DNA of 64,000 nucleotides from a cyanobacterium PCC 7702 (GCA_000332255.1 KB235926.1:4730067-4794066), one strand, 5' to 3'. Counted from the first letter of the stretch, positions 1 to 9,567 are shown. Made by a program: numbers and translations. The notes: generated by a model from the letters alone, not told the origin.

Positions 1-465
1 TCTTGCGGGAGATGGAGTTCCCTTACCTGGCCAAACCCGAAAATCCCAAGGAATACGCCATTTTCCTATTACCAAATAAACTACTACTAAATGGAGACCA
101 CGCTTACCATTATAGACTTTGATTAAATCACTAAAGTCTTTGAATTTACCACGTTTTTCTAGAGTTGTTAGGTCAATTATTACTTGTAAAAATGGTCTAC
201 GCCCTCTACCAGATGAGGACAATGACTTGACAACTGTTTGTAATACATGATGACGAATTATCCGAATCATTTTCCTTGTTGACCAAGGATTGATATTTAA
301 AAATCGGCTGATTGCACTTGGGGACTTTGTCTGACTGTATTCAGGTAATGGGTGTCCTTGTCCTTCTAAAAACAATGCCAGCATAGCCTCTAGGTTATCT
401 TTTTGGTACTGTGTCGGCATCAATTCTTTGAGGGTGTAAACTAATTCTTGGGCGTGGGCAAGCAT
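1..465 (-). CDS. DDE transposase, N-terminal part (runs off window edge)
   Basis: This reading frame starts at an ATG (463-465) and stays open for 155 codons to the left edge, so only the N-terminal part of the protein is visible. It reads as an IS4/IS701-like DDE transposase. An N-terminal helical region is followed by a basic stretch, then the segment LQVIIDLTTLEKRGK, whose Asp fits the first catalytic acidic residue, then VVYLVIGKWRIPWDF. It probably cuts and rejoins element ends. The start is plausible because the frame continues cleanly from it. The family assignment rests on the overall look of the segment and the I-D-x-T context. Either the rest of the element lies outside the window or the copy is truncated. 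Confidence 0.75.
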   Translation of the reverse strand, partial: MLAHAQELVYTLKELMPTQYQKDNLEAMLALFLEGQGHPLPEYSQTKSPSAISRFLNINPWSTRKMIRIIRHHVLQTVVKSLSSSGRGRRPFLQVIIDLTTLEKRGKFKDFSDLIKVYNGKRGLHLVVVYLVIGKWRIPWDFRVWPGKGTPSPAR

Positions 466-917
466 TTTTCTTGCTTTAATTTCGATATTTCACGCCTTTT
501 CTCTCATGTTTTGAGATTCAAATGCAATCATCCCTATATCTGAGGTCAACAAGTTTTTGCATTCTATCATCTGTTTTTCTCTGTATTTATGATGAACCTA
601 ATGTTACATTCGTTACTAAAAATATTTAATTAGTTCTATTCACCTGTTGTTATAGTTGGGTACTAGTTTATTTGTCCTTTACGGGTTACTACGGTTGGTG
701 CAAGATGTGAGTCTATGTGTCCTACGCTGTTAGGAAAGATTCTGGGTTGGGACTTATAGCAGCAGCCCAGCAAACCTCCCAGGAGTTAAAAGCTTGGAGG
801 ATAATACTAAAAGAAGCCACAATCGCCTGCAATTTAAGATTCTCTAACAACAACCACATAAGTTGTTTGTTCTACAGTATATTTCCCCTAAGAGTTTTGT
901 TTGAGGAAATCCAAGCC
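466..917. other. Gene-poor stretch beside the transposase
   Basis: This stretch is AT-rich and contains no convincing gene. It should contain the outer end of the insertion sequence, but I could not identify a terminal inverted repeat without its partner. A 79-codon frame crossing 717-956 on the plus strand has no recognisable protein character and overlaps the decayed gene on the other strand. Confidence 0.4.
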
Positions 918-1627
918 TTAATCGAAAATAATACGATAAGTCAAATTTCCTTGTAACTGTATAGTGAGTTCTCGTCGATGGGGGAGTGGTTGATGGCGCT
1001 GGAAATAAGGCTGCATTTCCACTTTGATCTTCCCAGGTAGGGTAGCTACAGTTTGTTCTATCTCCGCCCTGCGGCGAGTATCTTGCTGGTCGTACTCTTG
1101 TTTTAACTGTTGAATGCGGATGGTAAGGTGAGAATCGTTATCTAACCAACTACCCGGAAGCAAAGATGCTAAGATTTTGGCACTGCTTGAGTTGAGATAG
1201 CGATCGCTATAAACTATTTTTTGCACCCGACTTTCCTGCAGTACTCCTGCAATTCCAAGCTTTTGACAAAGCTGCTTAAGATCTAGGCTTCTCCAACTAG
1301 GATCTGGAAAAATCACCACTGTATCAAAATCCTCTAACATAGAGGCTGTCACAACAGTCGCTTCACCCTTTAATAGTTGCAACTTTTGAAAAACGTGGTT
1401 AACAGCTCGTTCGCTGCGAGTTTGAAACCATTGTGTTCGTTCGTCGTTGTTATCGCCGCGAAGTTGGAAAGCAATGCGGTGGGATAATTGAGTGCTCAGA
1501 CAAAAAGTCGGATCGTCAACCGTCTTCGTTATTGGGAGATGAATTGTGTTCTATGCTACGAGCAATTGTGCGTAATGTCAAAGGATGGGGACGCTGCAAA
1601 CTACAAGATTGTCGGTGAGCGCTGAGT
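918..1627 (-). pseudogene. Frameshifted C-terminal gene fragment
   Basis: The minus strand from about 1550 down to 918 reads as one protein-like frame without an ATG at its head. It passes TQLSHRIAFQLRG, QTRSERAVNHVFQKLQ and VVIFPDPSWRS and ends in TIQLQGNLTYRIIFD. Upstream of 1550 this frame hits a stop, while coding character continues in another frame (AHRQSCSLQRPHPLTLRTIA) up to about 1625, right against the stop of the 952-residue gene. I read this as the tail of a larger protein, once co-transcribed with that gene, that has lost its front and taken a frameshift near 1545. I do not recognise the family. Confidence 0.55.
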
Positions 1628-1630
1628 ATT

Positions 1631-4486
1631 TTAATTATCTTGTCCGTATCTCTTTTCATGCCATGGTATTAATTTTATTTTGAAATTAAATTCGAGCTCA
1701 AAATTTGTCAACATTTTATTCAGTATATATAAATACTCTTCACTTTCGATTTCTACTGGGAGTAAATCTGGTAGATGTGGATATACCTGTAGTAATTTTA
1801 TTTTTTGCTCCCATCCGGACTTTTGCAATTGTTCTGTAATTTTTTTAATAAAAGAATTACGTATTCTATTATTATCAATATTTAACAAGTAAACTCGGCG
1901 TTGAGGTTTTGAAGACATTAGCAAAGGTGAGGGATTGGGAGAGTCTTCAAAAATAATTTTCTGCAATTTATTGCCCAATAAATCTAAATTGAGTCCCTCT
2001 GGTAGATAAGCACGAGAATTCCGCAAGCAAGAAATTGCTCTATTCAGTTTCTGGGAATCGATGTTTGCGTTAATTCTCGAGAATAATTTACAAAAATCTT
2101 TTAAAGGTTCGTTATCTAAAATATTGCAGCAATACTCACCATTGACATAATCAGGCAGTATTAAATTCTTATTACTGTCAATACTCGACCACCATCCCAA
2201 ACTCAGGGGAGCACAAGTAGAACGTTCAAGTTCTAGATAAAAAATACCAAAAGTATCTGACAAACAACCTGCCAAAACAAAGCTGGCGCAATCTTCAGTT
2301 GTCTGGAACGAGAATCGCTCTGCAGAGTGTTCGGGTTGCAAAATATTCCATATTGATAAGGTATAAGACTGTCCCATCTGTAAACCGGAAAGGTAAATTT
2401 CCTGTCGTGTCCAAGTCCAGCTGATGGCTTTTCGTGTAGATGTTTCAATTAATTTTAGAGGTTCTTCTCCTTGACGCTGACAACTCAAGCTGTAGCAATC
2501 TGATTCCGGTAAAACATCACGTAATACTGCTAAGTTGAAGGGTAAAAAACCACAGGTATTAGCTTGTTTGACAAAACCACGTTCTTGTTGTCCATTTGTC
2601 AGACAAAATCTCACTTCTTCCAAGGGCCACAACTTTTGTAAAGTTAACTCTGCTAGCCAAAATTCACTGGTTGAATCTACTTGGATTGGTACTGAAATGG
2701 ACTGACGGGTGCGATCGCCGATTTGGATCGGAGAAATTGGTGTTGGTTGAGTGAGTTCAAAATTGCAGACTACCTCAAACTTTTCAGACCAGCGTCGAGC
2801 TTCGCTTGTGCTCCATAATGTTACTACATACTTTCCACTGCCAGCGATCCATTTCGATAGGGGAATCTCTTCCCAGTTTGTACTTGCAGGTAAACTCACT
2901 TGTGCATCGGATGCGGTTAAGATTTGACGACGGTCGAGATCCTCAACCTGAATGCAGATTGTTTTTGGTGATTGCAGGGGAGGATGCCATACTGAGGGTA
3001 CTTCCACATAGGTAGGATCTTTACATTTCAGTTTCAGTCCTCGGAGTTGAGGAGTGTTTGCTTGACGGCTATACCATGGAATAACTTTAGTACAGTGAGG
3101 AAAACAAATCGTTAATTGTCCTTGCTCGCCAACCAATTGTAACTGTTGTCCTCGCCAGCCTGAGATGGTGCAAGGTACAAAATTATCAATTAGTTGGACG
3201 CCGTCCAACAGCTGTAGCTCTACCATCTGGTCATAAAAGCAGATGATATCGGTTTTGCCAATTAATCCGTCTGGTGGGATGAGGCGATCGCCTGTCCAAG
3301 GATCAAAAAATAAAACTGGTTCTTCAGGTAAAACTCCTTGACATCGCCACTGAACCAAACAACTACCGTTATGCGACCGCAAAGACCAGATCCATTCATC
3401 TGATATGCTCTCGATGGGTAAATTCAGTTCTGGAATATTCAAAGCTCCACTCTTCGGTAATGTTGTTTCCCAACCCTGCTGCGGAATTTGACAGTAAGTT
3501 TCCCGCAAATTTTCCCAGTGTGGTCTCCAAAGTGTTTGAACTGGTAGTACTAGCTGAATTTCCATAGAATCAGCAATATCCAGTACTAGCGAAAGGCTTT
3601 TTTGGCGTCGGCTGATAATTTTTTGTCGGGAATTTAAATTTTGTTTCTGTGGTGTGAGAATTTGAATTAGATTGTCCCAATTGCGAAGGAAGAAAGTATT
3701 TGGCAAGAAAAATTGTTGTAGTAATTGTTCTCGTTGATGGACGTTTTGCAAAACTGTTGGCTCCAATCCTTGTCTTTCTAAGACTTGAGCAACAATTGCA
3801 AGTCCTTGCAGCAATTTTCCTGCAATCGGTTCTGCTTTTCCTTCATTATCAACACTACTTTCAAGAAAAGTTAGCAATTTTCCCCATTGAGGGTGGTGCT
3901 GTTGACAAAATTCGTACAGCAAAGAAGATAAATCTTCTGGAGAAGTATGGGCTATATCCCACCAGTCGTACTGTTGAGAAATTTCTTCTAGCAGTTGGGA
4001 AAAGTGATTGAGATTCTGCTGAGGAATCCCGCTTTGCAACCACAATGTTGAGACATAGCGATTACCTTTTTGAGTTGTTACCACTCCCCAAAGTTTAAAT
4101 CCTTGGTCGAGAAGAGTTCTGAGAGCATTTTGAACACCATTAGTATTTTGTATATTCAGGCGATCGCATATTCCTTGCCAAAATCCCGCATCGCCTTCGT
4201 CGTAGTACGCATATTCCGAAAGTGCTAGCGTAATAATCCTAATCCAGTATCTTTGGGGATCCCAAGTATCAAAACGCTTGCACAAATTTTTAAATGTTAG
4301 TGGTTTGACACGACCTAGATTTTGAGCAGTGATATCTAACAGTTGCTCTGAGACTTGCTTTGATATTCGCAGGCTACCTAAAAATCGCTGCTGCATACAG
4401 TGATTGTGATGTTCCCAATATCGTTCAATCTCAAGTCGCTGCCAAAGTGTTTCTGCATGTTTTGGTCGAGCAAAATCCACTATCAT
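1631..4486 (-). CDS. Large uncharacterised protein (about 951 aa)
   Basis: This long uninterrupted frame has normal cyanobacterial codon use. It starts GTG-ATG; the ATG at 4486 lies just after an AGAAGG that can serve as ribosome binding site. No Walker, nuclease or transmembrane motif is visible. The N-terminal third is helical and Trp-rich (segments ALSEYAYYDEGDAGFW and SQQYDWWDI). The middle is beta-rich, with an SDEWIWSLRSHNGSCLVQW segment followed by PVLFFDPWTGDRLIPP. The C-terminal part contains RRVYLLNIDNNRIR and ends acidic. The gene lies between a transposase and a decayed downstream partner, so it belongs to an accessory island. A defence or DNA-processing role is possible from context only. 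I do not recognise the family. Confidence 0.8.
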   Translation of the reverse strand: MIVDFARPKHAETLWQRLEIERYWEHHNHCMQQRFLGSLRISKQVSEQLLDITAQNLGRVKPLTFKNLCKRFDTWDPQRYWIRIITLALSEYAYYDEGDAGFWQGICDRLNIQNTNGVQNALRTLLDQGFKLWGVVTTQKGNRYVSTLWLQSGIPQQNLNHFSQLLEEISQQYDWWDIAHTSPEDLSSLLYEFCQQHHPQWGKLLTFLESSVDNEGKAEPIAGKLLQGLAIVAQVLERQGLEPTVLQNVHQREQLLQQFFLPNTFFLRNWDNLIQILTPQKQNLNSRQKIISRRQKSLSLVLDIADSMEIQLVLPVQTLWRPHWENLRETYCQIPQQGWETTLPKSGALNIPELNLPIESISDEWIWSLRSHNGSCLVQWRCQGVLPEEPVLFFDPWTGDRLIPPDGLIGKTDIICFYDQMVELQLLDGVQLIDNFVPCTISGWRGQQLQLVGEQGQLTICFPHCTKVIPWYSRQANTPQLRGLKLKCKDPTYVEVPSVWHPPLQSPKTICIQVEDLDRRQILTASDAQVSLPASTNWEEIPLSKWIAGSGKYVVTLWSTSEARRWSEKFEVVCNFELTQPTPISPIQIGDRTRQSISVPIQVDSTSEFWLAELTLQKLWPLEEVRFCLTNGQQERGFVKQANTCGFLPFNLAVLRDVLPESDCYSLSCQRQGEEPLKLIETSTRKAISWTWTRQEIYLSGLQMGQSYTLSIWNILQPEHSAERFSFQTTEDCASFVLAGCLSDTFGIFYLELERSTCAPLSLGWWSSIDSNKNLILPDYVNGEYCCNILDNEPLKDFCKLFSRINANIDSQKLNRAISCLRNSRAYLPEGLNLDLLGNKLQKIIFEDSPNPSPLLMSSKPQRRVYLLNIDNNRIRNSFIKKITEQLQKSGWEQKIKLLQVYPHLPDLLPVEIESEEYLYILNKMLTNFELEFNFKIKLIPWHEKRYGQDN

Positions 4487-4489
4487 CAC

Positions 4490-5226
4490 ACCTTCTATAT
4501 TTTTTCAGTACTGTGCTGTGAAATAAATTTTCAGAAAAAACGAGCTAAGTAAATTTGCTGCTAGAGCAGGTCCTTTTATACCTCCCTACAGTTAAAGTAC
4601 CCGTCAAGCATCTCAGAAACACAAAAATCACCAACAATGGAATTCTTGTTGATTTGAGCTAGATAGTTGCAGGATTGCTGCCGTGCCTAAATCAGTGTGG
4701 TAGATTCGATTTGGCACAAAGTTCTGTATTATAGGTGTGATTTCTTGTTGCTGCAGCTAGGCGTGGAACCGCTTTTGCAATTGAGTGCAAACGACCGACA
4801 ACAGATTGCAAATGCAAGCTTGGAATTACGATTTTTACTCGAAGAGTGCAGTTTACTAAATTACTCAAATACTACTGTACGATTTCTGTACACTAACATG
4901 CGGTTTTGTAGATGCAAACTTTTCTAAATCCTTGCCTTTTCTAATTAAATTTTTCACTTCATCACGGTGACTAATTTTAACTACATCTTGTTCAATAATT
5001 CTCCTGCATCTAAATCCGAGGTGACGTAATCTGCTGTGGCATCAATTATTTTTACACCTCGTTCAATTAATAAAAATATCTGGGAAAATAATCTTAATTA
5101 ATTTTAACATATTTTGCCTAAATTTAAAGTTTTTCTCACCTATTATTACGAAATATTAATAGACATTTTGGAATAGAGTGATATAACTGAGTTAATCTTG
5201 CCTCTATTGATAATTCAATTATTGTA
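4490..5226. other. Intergenic stretch with a purU remnant
   Basis: There is no intact gene in these 737 bases. The only protein-like signal is the decayed purU tail on the minus strand at about 4905-5090. The 76-codon plus-strand frame at 4697-4927 has no recognisable features. The last 150 bases are very AT-rich and probably carry the promoter of the small membrane-protein gene that follows. Confidence 0.5.
4905..5090 (-). pseudogene. purU: Formyltetrahydrofolate deformylase, decayed C-terminal fragment
   Basis: Reading the minus strand from about 5090 gives LLIERGVKIIDATADYVTSD followed by LDAG. After a frame change it gives RIIEQDVVKISHRDEVKNLI, then RKGKDLEK, ending near 4905. This matches the C-terminal signature of PurU, in which a GVKIIGATAHYVT-like strand precedes DAGPIIEQDV and SHRD-x-V-x-x-L-IRKGRDLE. 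PurU hydrolyses 10-formyl-THF to formate and THF. Only about 60 codons remain, there is at least one frameshift, and the formyltransferase and ACT portions are absent, so the copy cannot be functional. Boundaries are approximate. Confidence 0.7.
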
Positions 5227-5505
5227 ATGATGCAAACAATTCTTTTTTATTTAGTTTTTATTTTTTACTTAGTTATGGCTTATTGTTTTTTGACTACGTG
5301 GCTAAATTTCTTCCGAGAAGATGACAAAATGACTTCTGAACAGCGCATTTTATCTAGTATAATTTTAGTATTAGGTACTGTTTTCTGGCCTGTAGTAGTG
5401 CCTTTTGCGTATTTAGAATTATTAAAATCCAATCAAAAGAAAAAACAATCTCTAGATTTATCTATAATTGACGAGGAATGCCACACTAGGATTTGCGATC
5501 GCTAG
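5227..5505 (+). CDS. Small two-helix membrane protein
   Basis: This 92-residue protein has two clear hydrophobic segments, FYLVFIFYLVMAYCFLTTWL near the N terminus and SIILVLGTVFWPVVVPFAYL in the middle. They are separated by a charged stretch (REDDKMTSEQR), and a Lys-rich then acidic tail follows. It is predicted to sit in the membrane as a hairpin. I know the type as a short conserved cyanobacterial protein of unknown function. Two ATG codons in tandem start the frame; either could be used. Its 3' end overlaps the end of the DUF4340 gene on the opposite strand by 20 bp. Confidence 0.7.
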   Translation: MMQTILFYLVFIFYLVMAYCFLTTWLNFFREDDKMTSEQRILSSIILVLGTVFWPVVVPFAYLELLKSNQKKKQSLDLSIIDEECHTRICDR

Positions 5506-6133
5506 GGGAGTATTTATTTTTTAAAGATGGCAAATTAAGAGAGGGCAAAGGTTTACTCTTAGTTTCGTCTTGAGGATTTTCCTTCCATTCTGACAATTCT
5601 CTATTCACAGCATTTTCAAAATCTTTAGATACTAAAAGCACAGAAACATTTCCATGGTTTTGAGGAGCAGGGTCGGCTTGCGCATAGACGAAACGGCCGT
5701 TAAAATCAGGCTTACCCAAAATTAGTTGATGGGTTTTCTGATTTTTTAAGACGATGTCGATAGTTGCTTGGGGGCGATCCAATCCGAATTCCCTTAGTTG
5801 CTCTGCTGGGATTGACAAAGCGCGATCGCTCTTACCCTTGACTAGTAAATCCATTAGATAAGATACGATCGCATCGCTAGCTGGTGTTTGGAGTGGAGAT
5901 GTTATCAACCACTTTGGTCTTTCGGAACTTTGGTTGCGTTCTAAACCAAGAGTATAGTTTTTAGTTTTAACCGTTAAAGATTTCACATCATCACTGCTAA
6001 AAGAGAAAATTTGTTGTTTTTTCTGGAGAGCTTTTTGTTGCTCAGCTGGGAAGTAAAATTCGTGGAAGTAAACAAAACCCCCCAAAGCCAGTGCTAACAA
6101 AATTAAAATTAAAGTTGTCCTTTGTAGTTTCAT
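5486..6133 (-). CDS. DUF4340 domain-containing protein
   Basis: This is the last gene of the Gld-type ABC operon. An N-terminal anchor (LILILLALALGGFVYF) is followed by a DUF4340 domain with the typical order: a strand near FSSDDVKSLTVK, then WLITSPLQTPASDAIVSYLM, then EFGLDRPQATIDI and LILGKPDFNGRFVY. Proteins of this family accompany GldF/GldG-like exporters and are thought to act on the outer face of the membrane; their exact role is unknown. I chose the ATG at 6133, 26 bases after the stop of the preceding gene and behind an AGGAGG, because the longer frame only adds residues encoded inside that gene's tail. Confidence 0.85.
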   Translation of the reverse strand: MKLQRTTLILILLALALGGFVYFHEFYFPAEQQKALQKKQQIFSFSSDDVKSLTVKTKNYTLGLERNQSSERPKWLITSPLQTPASDAIVSYLMDLLVKGKSDRALSIPAEQLREFGLDRPQATIDIVLKNQKTHQLILGKPDFNGRFVYAQADPAPQNHGNVSVLLVSKDFENAVNRELSEWKENPQDETKSKPLPSLNLPSLKNKYSPSDRKS

Positions 6134-6159
6134 GTTGTCAACATCGCCTCCTGAGTATT

Positions 6160-7713
6160 TTACCGGCGTATCCACCATAAAATAGCTGCTGCTGCTAAGC
6201 CAATTAAGGGTAAGATTAACAAAGACGACAAAGTGAGAACGCTTGCTTGTACTTGGGTGAGATTGATACGGCGGTTTTTTGGTTGCTTGGGGCGAATAGA
6301 AAGAGTTTGTTTTTCCTGTTGGCTAGTCCAACTTACAGAATTGAGGAATACATCTGCGTTGAGCTGCTGTTCAAAGGGACCGTTAGTAGCAAAATCTGAA
6401 TCTCCTATAACAACCATCCGGGATTCTGAAGAACTGTTGCTTGCAGATGCAGTAGATAGTTTGCGTTTTAAAGCTACCCCTAAAGTCAAGGGACCAGGGA
6501 GATCGCTATTGGGATTGAACTGCAAATTTTCGCTTTTGAGGTCAGTTTCGGCCCAGCTGTTGGGATAGGGTTTTGTGCGCAGCAAAGGAGTTGCTTCTAC
6601 ACCGGCGACTGGAGTTATTTGCAGCGGTCGTGCTAAACGATAAAAAGAAATACCGTTGCCAAAATCCTTAGTAATGGGATGTTGTCCGTAGTCGGTGACA
6701 ATTGCTACGGCAGGGCCAAGGGCGACGCTACCGGAAATATCAACGGCCAAACGGTTATCTAACTTTACGCCCCATTGGGCTAGCAAACTGTCAACTTTGG
6801 GGTCTGTTCCGGGATCTACCAACAGTAATAAATTTCCGCCTCGATTCAGATAATCTCGCAAAGCGTTGACTTCGCTATCTAAAAGTCCTCGTTTTGCACC
6901 GGCGACGACCACGACATTTGCATCCTTGGGAACAGCGGATTTTTCTGCGAGGTTGAGTGGTGCAACAGTGTAGTTTTTATTTTTTAAGGCTGTTACTGCT
7001 TGTGACATTCCATCTTCTGTTGCTGAGAGCGGGTGTTCGCCGTGACCTTGCAGGAAGTAAATTTTCGCCGTTGCGGTGCTGGTAATTTTTTGCAAGCTGT
7101 TAGTTAAGTTGATTTCCGAGAGGCGATCGCTAACGTTGACTACCTGTACCAATTGCCTTTTATTTCCATATTCTAAATAAACTTGGCCGTAATCTTTGAC
7201 GCCAAACTTTTCTGCTAGTCCCGGTCTTGCTTGCGGGTCGACGTATTCGTATGTAAAGAGGGGATTTTGCTGATGGTAATTTTCTAGTAGCTGTCGGTCT
7301 TGAGAATTTTGGGCAACATCAAAAATCCACACCTTAACGGGTTTTTCTAGTTTTCTTACCAATTCTCTAGACTCGGGAGCAAGGGTAAATAACTGAGTTT
7401 CTGTTAAGTCTGCTCGCAGGTGATAGCGAGTGGCCAGGAAGTTAATCAATCCTAAAATTGCAAGTACGGCAACAGTTGCAAGCAAAGCATTGGTACTAGC
7501 TTGGGTAGAACGACGCTTCCACCAGCTACCCGAGCGCAATTTCCACACTATCCAAATGCTCGCGATCGCTATTCCAGAGGCGAGCAAAGCCAAAGGAATA
7601 ACTCCCCATTTGTCCGAGATTATACCTGCTGTGAAACCGGCTGCGATTAAAAACAGTCCGAGCCAAAATAGGAGATTGAGATATTTCCAAGGTTTGTTTG
7701 CAATACTTTTCAT
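6160..7713 (-). CDS. GldG-family ABC transporter auxiliary protein
   Basis: This 517-residue membrane protein has two N-terminal helices (LLFWLGLFLIAAGFTAGI and LALLASGIAIASIWIVW), a third near LLATVAVLAILGLINF, a large extracytoplasmic region and a C-terminal anchor (LLILPLIGLAAAAILWWIRR). The soluble part carries the GldG/ABC_transp_aux signature: TETQLFTLAPES, IFDVAQNSQDRQLLENYHQQ, FLQGHGEHPLSATEDGMSQA and GGNLLLLVDPGTDPKVDSLL. In Bacteroidetes, GldG pairs with GldF and GldA in gliding. In cyanobacteria the role is less clear and may be export of envelope material. It sits 42 bases downstream of the permease gene in one minus-strand operon. Confidence 0.9.
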   Translation of the reverse strand: MKSIANKPWKYLNLLFWLGLFLIAAGFTAGIISDKWGVIPLALLASGIAIASIWIVWKLRSGSWWKRRSTQASTNALLATVAVLAILGLINFLATRYHLRADLTETQLFTLAPESRELVRKLEKPVKVWIFDVAQNSQDRQLLENYHQQNPLFTYEYVDPQARPGLAEKFGVKDYGQVYLEYGNKRQLVQVVNVSDRLSEINLTNSLQKITSTATAKIYFLQGHGEHPLSATEDGMSQAVTALKNKNYTVAPLNLAEKSAVPKDANVVVVAGAKRGLLDSEVNALRDYLNRGGNLLLLVDPGTDPKVDSLLAQWGVKLDNRLAVDISGSVALGPAVAIVTDYGQHPITKDFGNGISFYRLARPLQITPVAGVEATPLLRTKPYPNSWAETDLKSENLQFNPNSDLPGPLTLGVALKRKLSTASASNSSSESRMVVIGDSDFATNGPFEQQLNADVFLNSVSWTSQQEKQTLSIRPKQPKNRRINLTQVQASVLTLSSLLILPLIGLAAAAILWWIRR

Positions 7714-7755
7714 TTTCTTCGGTCGCTTGTGCTACCTGGGGATGGGTAGGAGGTT

Positions 7756-8568
7756 TTACTGGCGTTGAAAGCGGAGTGCATCGATCGATTGTGCTGTCAG
7801 AAAAATGCCTAAAATTATGTAGCTGGCAAATAAAACCAAGCTGCTAGTGTCGAAAATTCCTTGGATGAGATTATTGTAGTGTTTCAATAAGGATATGTGA
7901 CCCAGGGCTTCTCCAAAAGGACCGTTAATATTTTTAGCAAGTAAATCTAAAAATAGCAGTAATAAAATGACGGCAAAGGTGAGGATAGCTGCTAAGATTG
8001 TGCTATCTGTTAAGGAAGAAATAAACATTCCTAAAGATAAAATTGCTGCTGCTAGTAGGATTAATGCCAAATGTCCCAGTAAGGGAACGGAAATTGGTGC
8101 TGGTGGATTGGAGGCGCTCAAGGCGATCGCTTCCAAGCCTAGTAAAGGTACTACCATGGTGATAAAAAATGTTAGTACTCCTAGTAATTTTCCTACAGCT
8201 ACCGCCCAGTTGGTGACGGGGGACGTGGCTAATAGCTCTAAGGTTCCCCGCTTGCGTTCTTCAGCGTAAAGTCCCATGGACAGAATTGGTAGGACAAATA
8301 ATAATAACCATCCCATTCTGTCTAGAAAGGCTCGCATAAATTCGTAGGGTACGTCTATGGGCGGGACTGGTATTCCGAATTGTTGTCCTTGTAAATCTAC
8401 TGCTGCTACTGCTGCTAAGATTCCATCTGGTCCCATCAAAATTAAGACAAAAAATAATCCGGATAAAAACCAAAATACTGCAGCGATCGCATAAGCCAAG
8501 GGCGAGACAAAATAACTCTGCAACTCCCGGCGATAAATGGCGATAATGTTACTCAGTACTATACCCAT
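7756..8568 (-). CDS. ABC-2 type transporter permease (GldF-like)
   Basis: This 270-residue polytopic membrane protein has about six hydrophobic segments, including LAYAIAAVFWFLSGLFFVLI, LLLFVLPILSMGLYAEERKR, LLGVLTFFITMVVPLLGLEA and LFASYIILGIFLTAQSIDAL. The LSMGLYAEERKRGTLELLATSPVTN motif region is the classic ABC-2 permease coupling segment. Its ATG follows the stop codon of the ATPase gene directly (TAA-ATG), which indicates translational coupling. With the ATPase, GldG-like and DUF4340 proteins it would form a complete exporter in the cytoplasmic membrane. The substrate cannot be told from sequence. Confidence 0.9.
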   Translation of the reverse strand: MGIVLSNIIAIYRRELQSYFVSPLAYAIAAVFWFLSGLFFVLILMGPDGILAAVAAVDLQGQQFGIPVPPIDVPYEFMRAFLDRMGWLLLFVLPILSMGLYAEERKRGTLELLATSPVTNWAVAVGKLLGVLTFFITMVVPLLGLEAIALSASNPPAPISVPLLGHLALILLAAAILSLGMFISSLTDSTILAAILTFAVILLLLFLDLLAKNINGPFGEALGHISLLKHYNNLIQGIFDTSSLVLFASYIILGIFLTAQSIDALRFQRQ

Positions 8569-9567
8569 TTAAGCTGCCTCCCCTGCAATTTCTGTTGAGT
8601 CAGCTGTTTTTTCTTCTGTTGTCAATTGCAAAAATACATCTTCTAGAGTAGCCCTGATCCTTCGCATTTCATACAAACCGAAGCCCGTACGCAGCAAAGC
8701 AGCTGCAATTTCCTTTCCTGGTTCGGTTCCTGGTTGGGAGATTACCCGTAGGTAAACGCGGCCGTCTTGAATGGGAGTATGGCTTGGTAGTGCGGAGGCA
8801 GTAATAGATTCTACCAAATTTACTCCCGGTACGTTGTGCAGTATTTGTTTGGCAAAACTTGCTTCGCCCTCAATTTCCAATTCATAGCCAGAACCGACAG
8901 TTAACTGGGTAAGCAGGTTTTCTGGAGTATCGGTAGCTACTACTTTCCCGCGATTGATAATTGTGACGCGGCTGCAAGTCATGCTTACTTCTGGCAAAAT
9001 GTGGGTGGAAAGGATAATGGTGTGAGTTCCTGCCAAACTTTTAATTAAGTTTCGCACTTCAATAATTTGGCGGGGATCGAGTCCGACAGTCGGTTCGTCG
9101 AGAACGATCGCCGGAGGATCGTGAACGATTGCTTGGGCGATACCTACTCTTTGACGGTATCCTTTCGAGAGTTTGCGAATAATAACGTGACGCTTGTCTT
9201 GCAGGTGACAGCGTTCCATGGCCGCTTTTACTTTTGCTGAGCGATCGCCTGCTGGTACTCCTTTGATGCGCGCCACAAAATGTAAGAATCCTTCTACCGT
9301 CATTTCGGGATATAACGGTGGTGTTTCTGGTAAATAGCCAATTCTTTGGCGTACGGCCAGCGAATTTTCGTGCACATCAAAACCAGCAATCCTGGCTGTA
9401 CCGCTTGTTGCTGGCAAATAACCAGTTAAAATTCGCATGGTTGTAGTTTTACCAGCGCCATTTGGTCCCAAAAATCCCAGAATTTCGCCTTTTTCAACAC
9501 TAAAAGTGACATCGGTAATTGCTGGGGTAGAACCGTACATTTTACTGAGATGCTCAACTTCAATCAT
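8569..9567 (-). CDS. ABC transporter ATP-binding protein (GldA/CcmA-like)
   Basis: This is the ATPase subunit that drives the adjacent permease. Walker A is GFLGPNGAGKTTTMR, the signature motif reads KLSKGYRQRVGIAQAI, Walker B is AIVLDEPTVGLDP, and the switch His lies in IILSTHILPEV. A C-terminal extension of about 100 residues follows the ATPase core, as in CcmA/GldA-type subunits. I set the start at the ATG giving MIEVEHLSKMYG, the usual N terminus of the family. An upstream ATG at 9585 would add six residues. It is the first gene of the four-gene minus-strand operon, so the promoter should lie in 9568-9793. Confidence 0.92.
   Translation of the reverse strand: MIEVEHLSKMYGSTPAITDVTFSVEKGEILGFLGPNGAGKTTTMRILTGYLPATSGTARIAGFDVHENSLAVRQRIGYLPETPPLYPEMTVEGFLHFVARIKGVPAGDRSAKVKAAMERCHLQDKRHVIIRKLSKGYRQRVGIAQAIVHDPPAIVLDEPTVGLDPRQIIEVRNLIKSLAGTHTIILSTHILPEVSMTCSRVTIINRGKVVATDTPENLLTQLTVGSGYELEIEGEASFAKQILHNVPGVNLVESITASALPSHTPIQDGRVYLRVISQPGTEPGKEIAAALLRTGFGLYEMRRIRATLEDVFLQLTTEEKTADSTEIAGEAA

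Noticed and set aside
717-956. 79-codon plus-strand frame near the left edge
   Set aside because: It has no protein-like features, overlaps the decayed minus-strand gene end and has no ribosome binding site.
4697-4927. 76-codon frame in the gap before the small membrane-protein gene
   Set aside because: It starts at a non-ATG codon, has no recognisable motif and partly overlaps the purU remnant on the other strand.
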